A DNA stretch of 64,000 nucleotides from positions 6,696,001 through 6,760,000 of the forward strand of contig CM082582.2 of NCBI GenBank assembly GCA_040954595.2, given 5' to 3'. Positions 48,165 through 63,100 of this stretch are shown one piece after another; within the stretch, counting starts at the first letter, position 1, and each line of letters begins with the position of its first letter. The DNA comes from Balanoglossus misakiensis. Taxonomy: Eukaryota > Hemichordata. The notes below the pieces were generated by a model. The model saw only the letters and a list, made by a program, of their open reading frames with translations. It was not told the origin of the DNA and ran no database searches. A program made the translations under genes and the position numbers.

Positions 48165-51100
48165 CCAACCAACCAACCAACCAACCAACCAATCAATCAA
48201 TCAAGTAACCATAGAGCTGTGGCTCTATAGTCACAGTGAAATTTTTCAGACGAGATATAATATTGAGAATTGTACTCACCATCGGAATCCACATAGAAAT
48301 CAAAAATGGTGTCCTCCGAATCGGACGGGATGTCGGGCAGGTCAAGGGTGAACTCCTCGTTGTTCCTCATGAACTCGGCCAGCTTGGCTCTGTCCTCCAG
48401 CTCCAAGTAGGCGCCGATACTCCACATGACGATGAAGATGTAGATCTTGCCGAGGAAATCGGCGGTGATGCTGCTGTCCTTGTCATCCTTGTTGATCAGG
48501 CCGGTCATCAAGGTGATTGCCTAGACAGGGGAGATAATCCATTAACAGGGTTGATATTGGGACATTTATGTGTACTACTGTTGAGCACACAGTGAATGTC
48601 TATCCTCACAGCCCAAAGGGACAAAGTCTCTCTCTCTCGCTGCCCTTCATCCATTAATTATGTTTGATACAAGACACCATTCATGTTATTCTACATGTGG
48701 ATATATACTAGTGAATCAAGGTTTGACCACACACAACTTCCATCCCACTTGTAGACACGAGAATGAAAAACTCTCCAAAATGAATAATCGGCCTTTACTG
48801 TTAATTCATTATGGCGAGATTTTTGCTCTCATATCCTACAACACCAGAAACTCAACAAAAAGGTCCAGATGCGACACTACACTTGGAATCAATTTTAAGA
48901 AGAACAAACTCTCCCTCTGTTAAGTAGAAAGGACCAGAACATACCTGCTGGATAATGAAGGCTTCCAGGATATCCATTTTGAACTCCAAATTCTGCACGG
49001 CGTATCTCAGAATCAGGGCAAAGGAGCTGTCGAACAGACTTTCCAAAATGGCCGATTCCCTTGGACTACGCTTGTGTAACCAACCCTGCATGAAAAACAT
49101 TATTTTACACATAAATGGCCATTTCTATTGTCAACTATTCTGAACTTTTTGATATCACTGGCCTAACACACCTGTATAGAACACAAGTTTGTTTCTGTTT
49201 TAATAGGAAAACGCATTTTTATAATGATTTCTGATTTGTAACACTGGACGCACTTTGAATTTGTTAAAAGTTTACATATGAGTGAGTTTATACACAATCC
49301 AGGAAAAGACAGAAAAAGACTAATTCTTACCCCTAAAATTGGTTTCCAACCCAAACCAGATGAGCTCATGTACACCATACCGTTACGTGACACAGTGGCA
49401 GGGGACGCGTTGTCGATGTTGTGCACTTCGAAAATGATCTTGCAGAGGGGCGCCATGGGGATACGGTCCCCGTTGGCCAGGGTCAAGGTCTTGTTGTCGT
49501 CCAACACACTGTTCAAGTTCTCAATCCATATGGCGTCCACCGGGCCGTCCAGAACAAGCCAGATGTGTTCACCTGAAATCGTGAGAGAAATTTTTTTCCT
49601 TAGAAAGGTGTGACACTGCACTGGATATGTGCATAGCAATATGGTTAAGCTGATGGACACAGTGAAAACGTGTACTGACTCCAGTTGTCAGAAAAGAAAT
49701 TCTGGACCCATATCTTGCATTTTCCCCTAACTGTACTAAAGCTGGATACATGTCTATAACTACAAATACAATTCCCTGAAGGCATGGTTGGTGTGCCTGG
49801 GCCAGACTGGTTGCTCTTGTCGATTCAGTATTTAGGCCGTTGGTGGCGCTAGCAGGCTCCGTATATGTCCACAAATGGCGTGCTCATGCCAGACGCACGT
49901 TCCATTCTGTCTGAAGAGCCCGCTTACCTTTTTTACTTCTGAGAGTCTTCCTCCAGAGGGTGGAGAAGATACCGTCCGTCCAGTCGTTGGTGGCCACGTC
50001 CAGTCGGCCGAACATCTGCGGCGCCGTGATGGCCTTGGGGTTCATCCTCATCTCTCTGTGCGGCTCACCGTTGTCGGTCATCGCCTTCATCAGCGACTGG
50101 ATGCAGCAGGTCTTGCCGGCTCCGCTGGGGCCCAGGGTCATCATGCCGTGGCGCACACGCTGTGTCTCAAACAGCTGTAAAATTAAGCAGAAATGTGCAG
50201 AGTGAATTGTGAATTCCATATGATGGGGTCAAATTCTCAACTTGCAGATCTTCTCAACTCCAACCCAGAGGATGACACACGCATTAGTTTTATATGTATA
50301 AAGTGAAACACATTGCAGAGAAAGAATGTCACCCTTCCAATACTTCCATTCCGTTCACCGGAATGGTTTGATCCAATGTGGTTGTTTTCTGTGGATATAT
50401 TGGACCTATATACAGGTAGGTAGGTAGGTAGGTAGGTAGGTAGAGGTGCAAAAAAGAGCATAGCAGCTTATAGCAATTTATCAAATCTCACCTGAATAAG
50501 TTTGAGTTTCCACGACGGATGGTTGACAAGGCCAGCTTCTTCCACTCGGTGGATGATGGCCGCCTCCAGTTCTGGGTAACCTGCCTTGTCCAGTGTGATG
50601 CCGGGGAACAGATCGCTGATCAGTGACAAGAATAGGGGTTCATCTTCATCAACCTACGGAGATAAATCAAATTTAATTTAGTGTAATCACAGACTTTGTT
50701 AATACACTATGTCTACAGCGTATACAAATCAGACTCGTATAAAAAGCACTGAGAGCAACATCTTGATAACAGAAATTCTGGAAAGGCGAAACAACTTGAA
50801 GGCTCATCACATTCAATTTTGAACGATTCATAATCTCACAGATGCTGGTACAGTCACTTCATACTGATAGACATGCACTCAGGAGGACCAGCACAGATAC
50901 ATGTACCTGTATATCACAACAGACTGACAGACAGACAGACACACATGTGTACACACACACACATACATACACATACATACATACATACATACATACATAC
51001 ATACATACATACATACATACACACACACAGACATATCAGTTCCACCTACCAGTTTTGACAGATTCATATCTCTCAACACCCTCATGACAATCGTACTCTC

Positions 51101-54100
51101 ACTGTCGGTGGGGTTGGCTCGCTTGTTGGCTCCCAGTGTTCTCAAACACGACAGGATGTTACGCAGACCGAAGTCGTAGTGCACCTACAAAAATGGAATA
51201 ACAACTTGTCAATATATGGTGCATGAAGAAGAGAGGGAGGGAAATCAATTATGGGCATTTGTACACGATGTTGGGTTCTGAATTTTTAACTTCGGAGACA
51301 CTTGTATGAGATGTATGTACGTTTCACAATTGTTTTTATATAGAAGTACAGATGTCTATGCAGTAGGAATTTGTGGTGTTTTGGAATAAAAGAACTGTCA
51401 CAACATGTAAACATCAGGGACGCAGCAAAACGCTATAGGATAGGGGAAAGTACCTGTTTGGTGAGCTGTTCTTCGCACAGCTTGTAGAGCGTGTAGAATT
51501 TCCTGGCCAGGATCATGTTCTCCATGAAACCGCAGCTGGCGAGCTTGACACGGATGATGATCTGCCGGTCGGGCACCATCATGGCGACCGTACGGAAGTT
51601 GATCTTCAGGTTCTCGGGGAGTTCCTGACGTCCAGCGTAACCGGGGTTCTGTAAAGAAATGCCAGTGCGGGAGATGCATTATATCATCAGCTTTTTCCAT
51701 CACTGAAGAGTTACAGACAATATAGCAGAGAACATCACACATTAATTGAACAATGCGTAACTCACCATGGTCAAGAAGATACCGAATTCAGGATTCAGGT
51801 CGACGTTGTCGCCATCGGTGAAAATGAAGGCCTTCTTCCTCTCTTTCTTTGCAGCCAACACAATAGCAATCTGTTGAGCTGCCACTGACAACACAGGCAG
51901 TTCAATACGGTTGAACTCGTCAAAGCAACCCCAGCTACCAGACTGGGCAAGACCTGAAATGCACAATGACACAAACGAGAGATGGTGATTATATTTACAA
52001 TAAATTATAACAATGTAGGGATTGATAATGTTTTATAAGTTGAAGATAAAAATTAAATATGTGTGTATTAATCCCCAGAACCAGGCTCAGATAAAACATT
52101 TCTGTATTACATCAAATGCTGCCAGGGGATGTGTAGTCTTCAATTGAGATTTGTAAAATTCATCAGAGGATGTTTAAAATAAATCAACATCACCACATAC
52201 CTTTGTAGATACGTCCCAGACCACGGTAGTCCATCTGATCAGAGCAGTTGAACACCACCACATACTTTCCCAGAGCACGTCCCATGTCCTTGGTGGTTTC
52301 TGTCTTGCCGGTACCAGCGGGGCCAGCGGGTGCCCCGCCCATGCTCATACCCAGAGCTTGGGCCAATGTGATGTAACATCTGCAAGAAGAGGGCAACATA
52401 ATTCAGCTGCAAGGCAGTGATGCACGGTTGAGATCCCACACTACAGCGTTCAGTGTAAGAAACATTCATACTATGGCAACACAGCATCTGTTCTGAAAAC
52501 AAACCTGAGAAGGAAAATGACTCGGGTCTCACCTGTCAGTCAACGGTGTAATTACAAGACGTTCCGTACACCCCAAGAATTCATTCTGGTAAATGAAGTC
52601 AACATCTGTGATGGACACCAACATCTTGTCGTTGTCTTCGTTGAAATAGAAACGCGACTGCTTCAGCCATTCAAAGTCAGTGGGTGTTCTGATGTGCATA
52701 CGACACTGAAAAATAAAAACACAGGTGTTAGTAATTAATATTTTGGAGTCTATTTCACTGAAATGGCAGTAACTTGCTATGCTCTGAGCCTTTTACGAGC
52801 CTTTCAACAGAAAGGTACACTTACCAGATCGTCGAAGATGTCTCTCTGATGCACGTGGATGGTGATCAGCGTCTCGTACTTGGTCCTCTCCACTTTCTTG
52901 AGATCTTTGGTGGTCATGTCGATCAGCGTGTTGAGGAGTTCCAGGAAGGCCTGGTTGGTCTGTGCCATGACTTTGCGGTCGTACTTGGCGTTGGTGAGAG
53001 CCTCCTGCGCATCCCTGGTCCAGATCATCTGAATACCCAGCAAGCCGACCTGGACGGGAGATCAAAGTTTGTTGAGTCAACAGTTTGGAAACGACCTGAT
53101 GAGAAAGTCTAGTTCTTTCTCATTACTGTCTAGATATACAAGTCATGTAAAGACAAACCTAAGTTAATAGCCACCTCTATATTGTGGAAACTTGTCTATA
53201 GTGGCCACTTTGTTACAGTCTGTCTGCAATTAGCATGTGAATTCATTGACCTGTCTATAAAGCCCTCGTTGAGAAATTCCCTAAACTGGCTACTGTAGAC
53301 AGATTTGACTGTAATATCTTGACGGCAGTTCATTTTTATTCTGTACTGTTCTCTTAACTCTCACAAACCACACGTGTTGCTTCTTGTATCTGTGATAGAC
53401 ACCGCAAAGTATACAGTATGTTCGCAAACAGGAAATGGTTCGATGCATAGAACTGTCACTTACTTGAGCCGGGTACGTGTTCAAGAACTCAATCAGGTTG
53501 AAACTGGAGTCCTGCACGGCCATCGCTGCTGTGCGGATGACGACGTGCAAGGAATGCTGGGACATCTTCAGCAGACTCATCAACCAAATCTCAACGTTGC
53601 CCTCAGCTCGCACTGGTTTCTCCAGCTGTTGTGGACAAGGAGGTAAAATGATGAACATTTTGAAGCCTGAACAAATCACATAATTGGCTATTATTTTTCT
53701 CTCATGTATCAACTCCAGTTTCTTGTTATAGTTCTACTTTGGATATTCATGCAATGTTAAGTCTTTAGCTTTTGAACAAAGCCTATTATAGAAGTAACAG
53801 CCATAATTGACATATGAATTCAAGCGTGGATTAAATTTTCAATAACAACAACAACAACAAAAATGATGAGCTATTAAAAACCAAATATTGAGCAATTCTT
53901 TATGTTTTACAGAGTAGAACAAGAAACCACAGTTGATACCCAAAACAAAAACACTGAGAAAATAGCCGAAAGTTGAAGTTATGTGATTTGAGCAAGTTTG
54001 AAATGTATGTCACGAGATCTGTTTCTTTCTCCCAACACATGAAAACCTCAGTATTAACTAAGATGATGGCTGACCAGAGGGGAAATTGCCAGACCATACT

Positions 54101-57100
54101 TACATCGATGTGTTCACCTTCAGACGAGATGATACCCAACATTCTGTCGTAGTCCTTGTCGTGGAACTTCACCATCTTGATGTTGTCGAAGACGCTGAGA
54201 AGATGGGCCTGAATGGTGTGGGAGTCGCTGGCCTGACCCAGAATCTCCAGCAGTGCCGGATCCGACACGAAGAAGAATCTCGGGAAGAGGAGACGTTTCT
54301 TCTCAAGGTAACTGTTGCGGAAGAGGGAAGACGTTTAATTAGACACAGTCTGGTGGACAATTAATGGTGGTTGCCACATACAGGGCAGGGATAACTCAAT
54401 ATTTTAACACACTTCTATATTAAAGAAGTCATATGTCTTTTTTTTCATACACTTTTCAATGCCTTGTGTGTATTTGCTGTTTTGTTTGTTAACTCTCTGT
54501 TGTGCTTCTTGCATTTTCATATTGTAAATATTCTAATAGGATGCCACCAATACTATTTTTTACTTCATTAAGTGCATCATATTACCCATCATGCATCAGA
54601 ACAAGGTGCGACGGTAATAACAAGGTGAAACAGTGATTAAAGTTGTTGTTTGCGTAAAAATGTTGACAGAGAGAAACCTACCCAGTCAGGGACTTCTGAC
54701 ACAGCTCCAGCTGCTCCAACAGGTGAGGCAACAGCTGGCCCATGGTCTCGTCGCCCACGCAGCACTGTATCACGTTGGGATTCTCGTGCGCCCGGGTCAT
54801 GATCTTCACCCAGGACTTGTCGATCTGGGAGAAGCGCTTGGCCTCCTTGGGCAGCTGCTTGGCGATGTCGCCGCCCACGAAGACGGCCTCCAGGTAGACC
54901 CACAGGTTCTGCACCTGCATCCAGTTCTCGATGATGTCCGTGGTGTTGGACAGGTTCTGCACCCACGTCTGGATGTTCTTCTTGAACGGCTGGTTGTATC
55001 TGTCAGAAGGGCGGAAGGACTACCTGTAAAGTTTCTGTGCAGTATACTCTTTTCTTTCCTGTGACAACATTCAGTTTTGTTCTTGCTGCGGTTAAGTTAT
55101 ACATGGTTTATAGCAAATTTAAGGATTGGTGGCGACATTTCTGTCGCACACTGCCCTACCAATGTCATAAACATTTGGCAAATTCAAATTACACCTGCCA
55201 TTTGAAAATTTAAGTGAAATCAGGCTGCACATGGTTTACAAAACAGAGAGAGCTACACTCAAAGCAATGTGTTTACCGGTTGCTCAGCAACGAGCCGAGC
55301 ACCATCAAGCTGTCCTCCATCAGACTGACGATCTCGGACGTGTTGTCTCCTCTGAGCAGCAGCTCGCCGCGGTTCTTGAAGTTGCCGAAGGTGAGAACTT
55401 GGGCGCTCCAATCGGCGATGACCTGCTTCAGTTTGGCTTCAATGTCCTTTTCTTTGACAGCTGAGATGCAAATATCCTAGAAAATTTGGGTGAAAATGGG
55501 TAAAAACTTAACTCTGATTGAAAGACTGTCGGTATGATGTTAAGGGTCAGGTAAATACTGACCTGCGATGCGTCACTTTGGAGGTCAAGGGTCAAAACAA
55601 TATATCCCAAGATGCATCAGCAGTAGCAGGATATATGCAACATATATAATTTGACAAACATTTTCTTAGAAAGAATGTTGATTGCAAAATATATGATAAT
55701 TAATAATTAACATTACCTCTATATCTTCTTTGAATTGTAACAGAGGAGCTCTCATGATTTCGCGGAGGGTGAAATCCTCTCGTTCCACATCAAACACGTG
55801 ACCTGTGGTCTCCTGCATGCGAGTCCAGTGGCGCGGCTTCATGGCCTTGTTGGTCATCAGTTCCAGCAGAGGACACGTTTCGTTGAAGTCGTCGATGGTC
55901 TGCTTGAGGTCGTTGAACGCCGGCCACTCCTTGAGAGCTCTGGGAAGCTTGCGGCATCTGTACAGAATATAGGGCAGTATAGGTTAATTTTTTTTACAAT
56001 ACACCCATTGTATTATCCCTATCTAGAGGTCAAATTTTCTGTAGTGAAATTGGCTGATTTCAATCATGGTGGATGGATCCATGCCATAATGCATTATTCA
56101 GCAAATAGATCTATTGCATGATACACTGGATAGAAGAATCACATCCAGTATGCCTTATCTACCACCTGTAATGTTCAGGCATGGTTCTGCCATATTGAAA
56201 CAAGTAGGTCCAACCAGAGAACAGTAGTCAAAATTGTATTGAGATTCAACATCACTTTAGAGATTAAACTTTTACTGTGCAACTTGCGTTTCTTACCTGT
56301 TTTGGAAGTCCTGCAGTTCATTGTTGATCTTCTCAATGTCCACATCCGTCCATAGAATGTCGTAGTAACCATTCACTCTGTCAATGACATCGTTGTACAA
56401 ACTGTACAGTTTCTGCAGGAGGGCCAGCTGCTTCTTGATCTCCAGCAGTTTCGGGTACGAGGTCACCGGCAAGCCGAACAGGTCCTCGCCACCAGTGTAG
56501 GTGATGTATTTACGGTACAGCGTGTCGAAGTGGTTCTGGAAGATCACCAGTCTGTCACTGGCCTCTTTGGGCGGCACACCTGGCACCATGGGACCAACCT
56601 GCAGACAGACAATCAGATGCGAGATCATCATACAGTTCATATTGTTTGATCTAGCAAAACCAAACTCACTGGAGTAATTACATGTCAATATTCAACATAT
56701 GAACTTTACAAAAGAGTATTATTATTATCATTAAAGGAACTCGCAGCCATCCTCAAGGTCAACAATCAAAGGTCAACGCAACTTCCTTAGCTTTCAACCA
56801 TGGAATTTTCAACAGTAACTTGCAGATCACGTGTGTTACATGGACATGAGTGGACAGGGTTGGGGAAAAACACAAAATTCCCCAGATGGGTACTAGTACT
56901 CACTGTGTCATATTTTTCATAAAAGTTTTCGCTGTCAACGATGAACACTTTGACATTTTCAATCAAGTTGCTGCGGAATTCAGGCTGTATCTTGACCAGG
57001 TAGCCCGATCGCTCTGATGCCAGTGCCACTAAGAGCTCCCACGAGAACCTCAGCGAGTCTGCACGTTCAGATTCCTCCTTCGCAACAAGCAACTCATACT

Positions 57101-60100
57101 TGTTGAGCATGGAATACGATTCCTAAAAGAAAAGTTAAAAAAAAATAATTAATCAAAACTTTAGATTGGTGGTTTTGATATTTCACATTATGTTAACCAT
57201 TTCACCCCCATTTCTCCTTTAGAGGCCCAGTTTTACCACAGAAAATAACGGATTCAGACCATACCATTGTGGTGAAAGGGTTAAAAAATATGTACGTATA
57301 AGACTAAGCACATTTAAATGACAACCTATCCTGGAGAGACTAGCGCTCACATTAACATGACTCCTCAAAACACGATGATTAACTGGCCCGTGAAGGTGCA
57401 ACGTCAAAGAAATGAACCTTTCAGCCTACAGCCAGAGCTACCCTAAATCATATCAAATCCTGACTCTGCCACTCACCTCAATGGGTCCAATATCCATATC
57501 AATGCGGATTTCATTTTCGCGGATCTCCCTCAGGGCCTTCATGGCCACTCTGATGTCATCCAGATCCTTGATGGGACGCTTCAGTCTCTTGGTCTCGTCC
57601 TCGATGAAGTTGAAGATGTCCTCCATCATGGTACGGTATTTGTCGTTGCAGTATCTGCCGAAGTGGACCACCCATGCACGCGTCTCGGTCGTCAAGGCGA
57701 GCTTCAACTTTTCTGAAATTTCAAACCAGGAACAGAGTTAAATTTTCTCAACATTCTAAAATAACCTTTCAAACAAAAAAATGGCATTTAAGTGTATACA
57801 AATTCACAACTGGACTACTGCTTTGGGTTTTAACCCTTGGCACTCAAACGCCTTAGTGACCTATCGTGTTATTTTCTCTCCAAGACAACACGATAAATAC
57901 TTACGTGTGTACAAAGCAATGGCTCCCACATTGTAGAACTCCGGTTCATCCTTCACCTGGTTTTCCAGCTCGATGTAATACTGGATCATGGCGTAGAAAT
58001 CGCCCAGTTTGGGATCTTCCTTCATGAACTCTTGCAGGGTCTCGTCTCTCTCCTTCTGCCAGATCTCGTGGTAGTGCTTGAACTTATCCAGGGCTGTGGT
58101 CACTTCCTGTCAAGTCAAATTCAGGGTGCAAGAAAAAAATATATTGAACTCCGATGTTTTTATTTGAACACTGGCAAATTCAACAAAGAATTTAGTTTTT
58201 CAATATTTTAGAAATATACATGCAGTAAGGCTGTATGACCTAGACTGATATTTCCACCTTACCTTCTTCTGAGAATTAATGGCCGTTGACAGCAGAGACA
58301 CTAATTTGGCAATTTCCTTGTTCTCGCTGACATTCTTGAAGTAGTTACTCTTGGGTTGGTGTGGACCAGCTGCATATGGGTCTTCAGATTTACCTGTTTA
58401 TAGCAGAAAGAACAGAATGAAACGACAGAATACAGAAGCTGTTCTCATTTCCAGGATGAGATTAAAGCTGAGAAATAAATGTTGACTAGCTTCTAGTTGA
58501 AAATTTAGGTCTTTCAAGTTCTTTTCTTTCATACTTCCAAGTGTTCGCTGCCTGACGCCAACTGATTGACAAATCACAAGTAGTACTGTATTTAGTTTAC
58601 ATGTAGTTTCATTCCTTAGAAATTTCAAACAACAACAACAAATCGTGAGCAAAGAGGAAAATTCTAGAGTTCGGGCAGACAACAGTCATAAAGTGTTTGA
58701 TGAGATGATGTACCCAAATGTGGAATACTGTACCTTTCAGCCTTGATGATGCAGAACTCTCAGAATGTGCCATGCTCATAATACTCCCCCGTCGTTCCCG
58801 CTCTTCATGGGCTTCCTCTTGTTTATTCTGGTAAAAAAATTCCGAAAGTATTTTTAATTATATGATCGCTTGTTTTTTCCAACCATGTCTTACATTCAAC
58901 TTGTATCATAAATACAACAAACCAGACGAGCTAACTCAAGCAATACCATTCAACCTACTGGCCTTGTTTTAATGTCGTCTGCTTGGAGATGACGCCATGT
59001 TTTGGAAAGGCGCCCTCTTTATGAAACACAGCAAATGGCTGCACCAATCCTACCTTCTTCTTCCTTTCCTTGGACCACTGAGCCACGCCCCTGGACGCAC
59101 TGAGAACCATCTGGGCCGCTTTGTTCACACACTGCTGAACGTCGTCCAACGCCGGCTGCATCACGATCAGTGGAATGGCCAGGGCAACGTTACAATGGAA
59201 GAATGGTGCTTCCCTCTTGCTCTTGTCCTCCTCTGTGAATGGAAGCAATAGAACGGCAAATGATAAGAAATGATGGCACAGAGGAATGACCCCCCTCCAC
59301 CTTCCCATGTCGCTTTGCGTCATCTAGCTCATGAAGTGAATTTTTCATCATTTTGACAGTTTGACAGCATTGCAGACACAAGAGAAACCAAATTGTTTGA
59401 AATATGGGATATCTGAAATACTGAGTGAATCTGCATTTCTCACGGTTTCCCTCTCTCCTCACACCCCTCCCCCCCAAAAAACAACACTGATAAATATAAA
59501 ACAGGAAAATACAAATTATTCCGTTTTATGTGTACCCATTAGCAGACTCTAGTGTTTGACACATATCAGACTGAATGACCTGCATGAGTGATAATCATCT
59601 TCATCCAGCAGCATTTCTCGGACCCAGTGCTTGTTCGCACGTACAACAAAACGCGGACTCACCCACATACGCCAGATGGGAGCTTGAAGTGATGCGTCTC
59701 CTGATCGAATCCAGGGTGGACCTCGTCACCTTCAGGATGGCGTCCAGATTGCGGTGGTTGAAGTGAGACAGGAGCTCCTGGGCAGACTCTTCCAGGTTCT
59801 CTCTCTGCTCTCGCTTCTTCTTGGCCAAGGTGACCGCGGCCGCCGATTGGACCCGCGACGTGTGCCTGCTGTGGCTGCGTCCACTGCCGCGGGAGCCGGT
59901 CTCGCTGTGGCGTCGTTTTTTGTGTGCTTCTTCGTCTGTCGAAGAAGAAATAATCATTTCAAAAATATTCACTAGGGAAATTTATTTTATTGATGACTGC
60001 TTTCATACGCTTTCATGACCATAAAAAAATATGATTATCAAATAACCACCAACATTTCTTTTTTACCCCCTTTTCTTCCTCATACAAAATAAAATTGGTT

Positions 60101-63100
60101 TGACTTTACAGATAACATACTGGTAAAACTGACTGACATAAATAACAGGGGATGATTATTCACAATCTTACCATCATCTTCATCATCCTCCTCTTCATCT
60201 TTCTCTTTTTCTCTCGCTTTCTCTCTCTCCCTTTGCTCCATTTCTGCCTCTTCCTCTCCGTCATCCAGCTCATCAAGGATCAGCATGTTGATGAGCTCAT
60301 TTGCTGCCTCTTCCACTTGGGTGCTCTTGATCTGTAGAGTAATGGCTCCCCGGTTGCACAGCTCCTGTCAGGACAAGTCGACAGACAAGACATCAGTACT
60401 AAGTTCCACAAAATGTGATTAAAATGTCTGTGTGGTGTTAAATACACGATCTCATACGAGTTGATGAAGGGGCAATGTTTCCTCCAACGCACATAATTTT
60501 TGAAAGCTTTGAGTCGATTTCTACAAATTTCTCTGAGTCAGCCCTATACTTTTACATGTATTGTGGATAATTTTCTTGAGTCAGCAGTGAGTTTGTTGGG
60601 TCAGTGGCGTGTCATATGGTCGGAGAGTGCAGTGCACTCTGAAGGGGAAAACTGCAGGGTGTGCATGACGTTCCATCAAAATGACTGGTGATGTCATAAG
60701 AACTTTAAGAATGTCTTACTTGTGTCTTCTCGAGGAACTTTTCAACCGTCCAGGGCTCTTCCTCTGGAAGTTCACACAGCAAGGTTGTGCTCATGTCCTG
60801 CAGTACAGAATTGATACGGAACTGCACCAGATCATTGGCACGGTCCATCAACAGCTCAAGCTCCCCTGCGATACAAAAAAAGTTGATTTTACTTTTTATT
60901 GCTTTGATGAAAATAGAAACATGCTACATGCATCATGACAAGTAGATGCTATGTGTGTATTACAGAAAATGTAATTTTACAGTAGCATGCAAAACATGTA
61001 CATATAAGTGCCAAGATCCAATATTCCTACAAATCCAAAATACATGTAGCATCAAATGCTAAAAGCATTATGGCACGATTCCAGTTTTGTAACAGCATAT
61101 TACGAACGGTCATTTCTACATGTTTTACATAATTACACAGAAATTCAAAATATAGAGCATTTCCTATATGTCATCCAAGACATACCCTCACCCCAACAAA
61201 AATAAACACCAAAGTTGCGAGGACGCAAGCTGAAAGGTCAAAGACCTACCAAGAGATTCATAGACGCTGTCCACGTAAGCGTCAATGGTCATGCTGGTCC
61301 AAGTGAGTGTGGTCAGTCCAGGGTCAATGGCATCATCTAGTTTGGCCAGGTGAGGGGTCATCAGAGGTTCGAAAGCCACATGGATCTTACCACGGACACG
61401 TTTGATTTCGGATAGTAACATCTGCAAACCAGAGACAAAATGAGTGAAGTCAAGATTAGGGGATCTTCTGAAAACACACAGTACAGGTGCTTAATTTTTA
61501 GTTTTCATAAAGTTGTAATGCTTTGTGCAACCAAAATAATACATAGGAGGCCCACAAAACAGGAAATTAAGCAAATTGTTACACAGATTATACGAAAACC
61601 AAGTCATACCTGCAGTTTGTTGTAATTCTCTTTGAAGTATCCTTGCTTCTGCCTCAAACCCTTGGCTGCCATGGAGATTTCCAGCCCCATCCTGGCCATG
61701 CACTCGGTCTCGCGAATCAAGGTCAAGATCTGCGGGTCAAAGTTCACGTACAGGTCCCCGCTCTCCGGGTGGCGGACCAGCAGCGAGGCGTGCAGGCCGG
61801 ACTTGGCCGCCTCCACCTGCCGCAGCCAGGCGCGGTGGTAGAGGACCTCGAACTCCATCAGCACCTTGGCCAGCTTGTTGAAGTTCTTGATGATCTTCTT
61901 GCCCTCGGGGGACTGCAGGATGTTGGGGAACTGCTGGAAGATCTCCATGGGCTCCTGGATGCGCCGGTACATCTGCCGGGCCCACATGATCTTGCCGGCG
62001 ATTGGCGGGAGATCTCTGGCCACGGGCGGGTCGTTCTTGTTCTTCTGGTAGTTGCGCGAGGTGTTGTCGATTTCCCGCCCGTATTTCGAGAGGATGATGG
62101 AATATTTGTCTTCAATGCCCAGGTCTCCAATGTTCAGTCTGCAGAGACACGACAGATAAAAAAAAAAGTAGATCGTGATGTGATTCATAAAACGAATTCC
62201 TGCAGCTGCTTCTCACAATAAGTCAGCTTTAACCCTTTCACCGCCATGGTTCGGTCCAAGCCCATTGTTTTCTACGGTAAAGTTCGACCTCTGCAGTGGG
62301 AACTGGGGGTGAAAGGGTTAAACTTGTGAGTGAATTTTCACACTTTTAGATGAAACTGACCAACCTACATACCTCTCAAACTTTCGGATCAACAGCAAAG
62401 CTCTTCCGACGCTGTGAATCTTGTCAAATGTGTTGTCCATGAATGATTTTATCTGGCCCTATATTTAATGATCCAAGTAACATCAAATTAGACAGGAAAA
62501 GTGACAAGACAGAAAAAAAATTATACACAAAAAGAATCTACTTAGCAATAATACACATTTGACAACCCTACTTTTACTTATACAGTTCCTACCCGAGTAT
62601 TGAGAACAATTGGGTTCAACCACTACATGGCAGTAAAACCACAAAATAGCTCACCTGCAGGTCTGAACACTGTCTTTTGAATTCATCATAGTCAGAATCA
62701 AAGTCCATCTTGCGCTGGTCCAGTGGATCGTAGGGTTTCTTCTTCATGCTTGTCGTAATGACCTGGAATCTGTTTGCCATCAGTTCCATACCTTGGAGAA
62801 CAAACAACAACACAGTCAAATGAAAGACATATATTTCATGCATTTTAAGATTGTATTTTTTTTAAAATTAAATATCACTGTTGCCACCAACAATCATTAC
62901 TTTTGTTCATAGCCAAAGTGTTGATGTGATGAACTCTTTTTTGAAACAATTAAGCGACTAAAACTGTCGACAAAATTTTCAGCCACTGTGAACAATCTAC
63001 ATGAGTTGCCTGAGATAGATTTTGGCTCTAAAAATTGGAATGGATCCTGGTCTCTGTTTTGTAAGTTAGAATAAATATCGCCTTACAACTGTTTCATATG

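Noticed and set aside
61643-62221. 192-codon open frame on the plus strand
   Set aside because: Antisense shadow of the large dynein tail exon 61610-62138.
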